DNA of 11,604 nucleotides from Euperipatoides rowelli. Lineage: Eukaryota > Onychophora > Udeonychophora > Euonychophora > Peripatopsidae. The stretch lies in NCBI GenBank assembly GCA_003024985.2, contig PXIH01S0003432.1; one strand, given 5' to 3'. This document shows, one piece after another, positions 9,014 to 11,604 of this stretch. The position numbers and the translations under genes were made by a program. The notes under the pieces were generated by a model. It made no database searches. It was given only the letters and a program-made list of their open reading frames with translations, and was not told where the DNA came from. Position 1 is the first letter of the stretch; each line of letters starts with the position of its first letter.

Positions 9014-9308
9014 TAGCAATTAAATACACTTACTTATGAACCTAAACAATTTATTTCCATTTATTTACATAATACTAGAAGTATGTGGAAAAACATTGAC
9101 CAATTGCATTTCTCACTATCCATACAGGAATTTTATGTGCTTGCTTTGGTAGAAACCTGGCTCACTGATAATATATTAGACCAGATTATTTCTGGTAATT
9201 ATGAGATTTACCGGAGAGACCGTGCAACAGGTTAGGGGGGGGGGGGACTTATTTTAATATCACCACATTTGAGATCTTCTTTAATACATACTTCTAACCA
9301 CAGTTGTA
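9014..9308 (+). pseudogene. ORF2 N-terminal fragment: APE-type endonuclease domain, truncated
   Basis: This is the apurinic-like endonuclease (EEP family) that nicks target DNA for target-primed reverse transcription. After an in-frame TAG (9014-9016) the frame reads KQFISIYLHNTRSMWKNIDQ, with the N-T-R-S motif carrying the catalytic Asn, then VLALVETWLTD with the metal-binding Glu, then YEIYRRDR. An in-frame TAG (9233-9235) abuts a G12 run, after which the same frame continues GGGGLILIS, the next conserved strand. Only about 95 of the usual 220 or so residues are present; the catalytic Asp/His end and the whole reverse transcriptase are missing. The CTTGG array begins directly after it. Confidence 0.75.
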
Positions 9309-9461
9309 GTCCTCGAGACCTGGCCTCGGCCTCAACAGCTCTCGAGACCAACAAAATGTATCCTTGAACTTTACCTTGGTCTCGAAGATAAATTACTTGG
9401 CCTCGGACTTGGCCTCATTCTCATAGTCTTGGTCTTGTTTTCCTGGTCTTGGCCTTGGACA
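9309..9461. repeat. CTTGG/CTCGG-rich imperfect hexamer array, left
   Basis: This holds variants of GGTCTTGGCCTTGG and GGCCTCGGCCTC with CTCGAGACC words. It is GC-richer than its surroundings and degenerate. It starts where copy B stops. I see no coding role. Confidence 0.8.
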
Positions 9462-10398
9462 ATCTTCCCTTACTGTCAACTCAGTTATTTCACAACATCT
9501 AAGTTCTAACTAAAGTAAAATTAAAAAAAATTCAGAATTCAATCCATCAGACATCAATCAGTGATGACAGTTCATCACAGTTATCTGCGTATGAAAATAA
9601 GCGCGAATGTGTATCTTCTGATCAAGAAACTGATTTTATAATGCCATAAATTCCATTACAAAGTACTAACTAATTGTAAATATTCAACAAAAAAAAGGTA
9701 GTAGTATAGCCTACAGATAAAAGCAACAGTTGCCTATTTATGAGGAATATAGCAGCCAGACACATGAGGCAGAGTTACAGTAAAGTTTAGTTCAAGTTGA
9801 TACAAAATCCTACAGACGCTTTGCTTGGATGGGTAATGGAAAACAATCTAACCGTAAATACAAGCAATTAGTGCACATCCATAATTATAAATCCCGAACT
9901 ATTTTCAAAAAAGAAAACAGATATTTAAAAGAGAGTACTTTGTTTTTTTTTTAAAATAGGCACATTTAATATCTTTTATTTTCCAAATTTCTCATTAAAT
10001 ATATATTTTATTTTAATAAAGCCAGAGACTTGATTTTTTCCCACCACTATTAGAATAACTGATTAGTGTTAAGAATATCAAAAATCAAAATGATGTGAAC
10101 AAAATGAAAGGAATAACATTTTTTTTTTACAAAAGCCTAAATTATGGCAGTGGGGGGAGGGGGTATCTCTGGTTTTGGATATTTATTTATTGTAAAATTT
10201 GTATTACTTTCTGGGACAAAAAAACATCGTATATTATCATATTAGTCAACTCCCTTTTTCTCATGTACAGTATAAGCTTATGAAAGAAAAAAAATAAAAA
10301 GGTAACAATATCCATTTTAAATGTAGCTACAATATAATATCTATGGTAATATGTACAGTGTTAAAATTCAGAATCACAGTAATTTTGTTTCAAAAAGT
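9462..10398. other. Unassigned AT-rich DNA between the two CTTGG arrays
   Basis: There is no recognisable gene. A chance-length frame at 10095-10283 starts in low-complexity sequence and shows no domain. Visible features are G-rich GGGGGGAGGGGG near 10151, T/A homopolymers, and a weak inverted match TTACTGT/ACAGTAA at the two ends that may be chance. Confidence 0.5.
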
Positions 10399-10518
10399 CC
10401 CCCCCCCCCCCACACCCGGTCTTGGCCTTGATCTTGGTATTGGACCTACCGGTCTTGGCCTTGGACCTTCCGGTCTTTGCCTTGGTCTTGGCCTTGAGAT
10501 TTCTGGTCTTGACTACAA
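10399..10518. repeat. C13 tract and CTTGG-rich imperfect hexamer array, right
   Basis: A run of 13 C is followed by GGTCTTGGCCTTGATCTTGG-type repeats up to about 10518, in the same orientation as the left array. A frame through it reads as a Gly-Leu-Gly repeat and is an artefact of the hexamer. Confidence 0.85.
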
Positions 10519-10549
10519 GTCGGCTTCTAACTCACTAGAATTTCTCTGA

Positions 10550-10748
10550 ATAAAAATACATACCAAGAGATCCTACCATTATTTAATTGTTTTATATTTA
10601 CCACCCCCAGTTAGCCCACAATAATTACTCATTTTAGAAGATGACATTAATAACTTAATGAGCTCTAAATTTACAGAGTACTCTAAAATTTTATTCTTGG
10701 GGTACTGTAATATCCGTCATACAACCCTACATCACCTCCTCATTGGAG
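10550..10748. other. Unassigned stretch, possibly further decayed minus-strand ORF2
   Basis: On the minus strand this would follow the RT N-terminal fragment at 10749-11174. Short fragments stay open, but I cannot match them to RT motifs. Confidence 0.3.
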
Positions 10749-11174
10749 CTATTTGGCTCCTACTTTTTCTAACCATTTAATCTTTAAAGGCCCTGTTTGT
10801 TCTTTAGCCCTATGCTTACTTCTAACATATGAGAAAAACGACTACCAATCCACATTAATATTATTAGCCAATTTTTTTCTAGGTTCTTTTTTGAAACCCT
10901 AATAGATTTTTTAACTTGCTTTGATGTAATTTATAACTTAATTTGTCATCATTATTTGAACTTTTAAATTTTCTAAATGCTCTTTGCTTCTTANTAAATT
11001 CCTCTCTAACCTCTTTAGTAAAGAGCCATTCCAGAATAAGTGAGCTTGAGGAACAAAATATAATTTAATGAATTTTGTCTTGATTTTGCTACCAGATATT
11101 TCTATCATATCTATATTTTCCTCTTTTGAATGAGAAATCTTGATATTTTCACGGAATTTTTTTTTGAGCCTCAA
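10749..11174 (-). pseudogene. Minus-strand LINE ORF2 remnant: endonuclease-RT linker and start of RT
   Basis: Three overlapping minus-strand frames together follow the usual linker between the endonuclease and reverse transcriptase. The first (11174 to about 11060) ends in KFIKLYFVPQA. The second has WLFTKEVREEF, then KKQRAFRKFKSSNNDDK (about 11025-10950), the 'pWfTkEv ... KKkkayrkyk' motif. The third has KKLANNINVDW, a stop, then FFSYVRSKHRAKEQ and TGPLK (about 10890-10780), the stretch just before the RT fingers. Two frameshifts and two or more stops show decay. There is one ambiguous base at 10994. It has no counterpart in copies A or B, which end before this part of ORF2, so I cannot say whether it is the same family. 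Confidence 0.65.
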
Positions 11175-11239
11175 ATTTATTGTTTTATTATATTCATTTA
11201 TGGTGTTAATAATTTTTTTTTTTTTTTTTTTACTAATTC

Positions 11240-11347
11240 TTTGTGATGTTATACATATTGTAATATTGCTAGTGTAAACTTTTGTAAACGATTTGTACTG
11301 TATAGGCCTCTGGCTTAATCTTTTAGTAATAAATATAATAATAATAT
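11240..11347 (+). mobile_element. Probable plus-strand CR1-like 3' terminus with (ATA)n tail
   Basis: After a T-run at 11213-11231 the sequence has repeated short TGTAA/TTGTA words, 'ggcctctggctta', then 'agtaataaatataataataa' up to about 11347. This resembles the 3' end of many CR1-like elements, which finish in a short microsatellite instead of poly-A. No ORF2 lies upstream on this strand, so it would be a heavily 5'-truncated copy. The call rests on appearance only. Confidence 0.35.
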
Positions 11348-11604
11348 ATCACAGTTACTCTTGTTGAATGAGGGAATAATTTTGTCTGATGTTTATATAC
11401 CTGCTTTGTAGCTTTATTTGTCTTACTGACCACTGTGACATTTCCAGTGTGCTGATTTCAACTTAGTAGTACATGTTATCAAAGAAGTTTTTGTTTGGGT
11501 AAAATATTAATGTAATTTTTTTCAAGTTTAAATTCAAAGTGTTTGTATGTCCCATACGGAACTAAAAATAGTGAATAAGTTTTAATATCTAGAGAAGAAC
11601 TAAA
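11348..11604. other. Unassigned AT-rich DNA at the right edge
   Basis: I see no gene, repeat or regulatory element that can be supported. Confidence 0.5.

Larger units (their letters stand above)
5741..9308 (+). mobile_element. Copy B: 5' part of the same CR1-like retrotransposon, reaching into the ORF2 endonuclease
   Basis: This is the second direct copy, about 5.7 kb downstream of A. It matches A from the 5' edge to 8784 and then continues alone through the rest of ORF1 and the start of ORF2. It lacks the 346-bp insertion of A and so shows the original site. It ends where a CTTGG-rich array begins, with no reverse transcriptase, 3' UTR or tail. B carries several TAGCCTA-type words that A lacks (near 5917, 6031, 6526 and 7011). 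Confidence 0.8.

Noticed and set aside
32-9308. Copies A and B as the two LTRs of a single LTR element
   Set aside because: The repeats contain coding sequence for a LINE ORF1 and endonuclease, have no TG...CA ends, and enclose no gag-pol, primer-binding site or polypurine tract.
10095-10283. 62-codon frame with a hydrophobic C-terminal part
   Set aside because: It begins in A/T-rich low-complexity sequence, has no recognisable domain and is of chance length for this composition.
9462-10398. Segment between the CTTGG arrays as a DNA transposon with TTACTGT ends
   Set aside because: Only 7 bp match, they are not at the exact array boundaries, and there is no target duplication or transposase.
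10343-10549. Gly-Leu-Gly repeat protein over the right CTTGG array
   Set aside because: It is the translation of a hexamer repeat and a C-run. It has no conserved start, is low complexity throughout and has no counterpart at the left array.

Overview
The window looks like AT-rich, repeat-dominated DNA from an animal genome, probably a marine invertebrate. The organism is inferred from the kind of retroelement present (an ORF1 with a 2A oligopeptide and a PHD finger) and from the many TAGGCCTA/TAGCCTA words. No species can be named. I see no intact host gene, tRNA, rRNA or CRISPR array. Almost everything that can be identified is decayed transposable-element sequence.

The main content is two direct copies, A (about 32-3386) and B (about 5741-9308), of the 5' half of one CR1-like non-LTR retrotransposon family. 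Their homology begins at the same point. Each has a non-coding leader of roughly 1.85-2.15 kb and then ORF1. ORF1 encodes, in order, a signal-like hydrophobic N-terminus, a leader peptide ending in a 2A motif (DIELNPGP in A, DIEFNPGP in B), a C4HC3 PHD finger, a coiled coil, an RRM-like domain and a basic C-terminal module. Copy A stops inside the RRM-like domain. Copy B completes ORF1 and continues about 95 codons into an ORF2 apurinic endonuclease domain, then ends at a CTTGG-rich simple-repeat array. Both copies are broken by separate stops and frameshifts. Neither has a reverse transcriptase or a 3' end, which reverses the usual LINE pattern of 5' truncation.

Copy A carries a 346-bp insertion with short terminal inverted repeats (1039-1384), and copy B preserves the empty site. 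Several of the other indels between the copies consist of short TAGGCCTA-type words added at TA dinucleotides. This is the most unexpected pattern in the window.

Between the copies (3387-5740) lie a perfect 22-bp hairpin, a degenerate tandem repeat of roughly 100-bp period, and a minus-strand LINE-like 3' end (5195-5596). To the right of B are two CTTGG arrays (9309-9461 and 10412-10518) around about 950 bp of unassigned DNA. After them come a minus-strand ORF2 remnant covering the endonuclease-RT linker and RT start (10749-11174), a probable plus-strand LINE 3' tail (11240-11347), and unassigned AT-rich DNA to the end.
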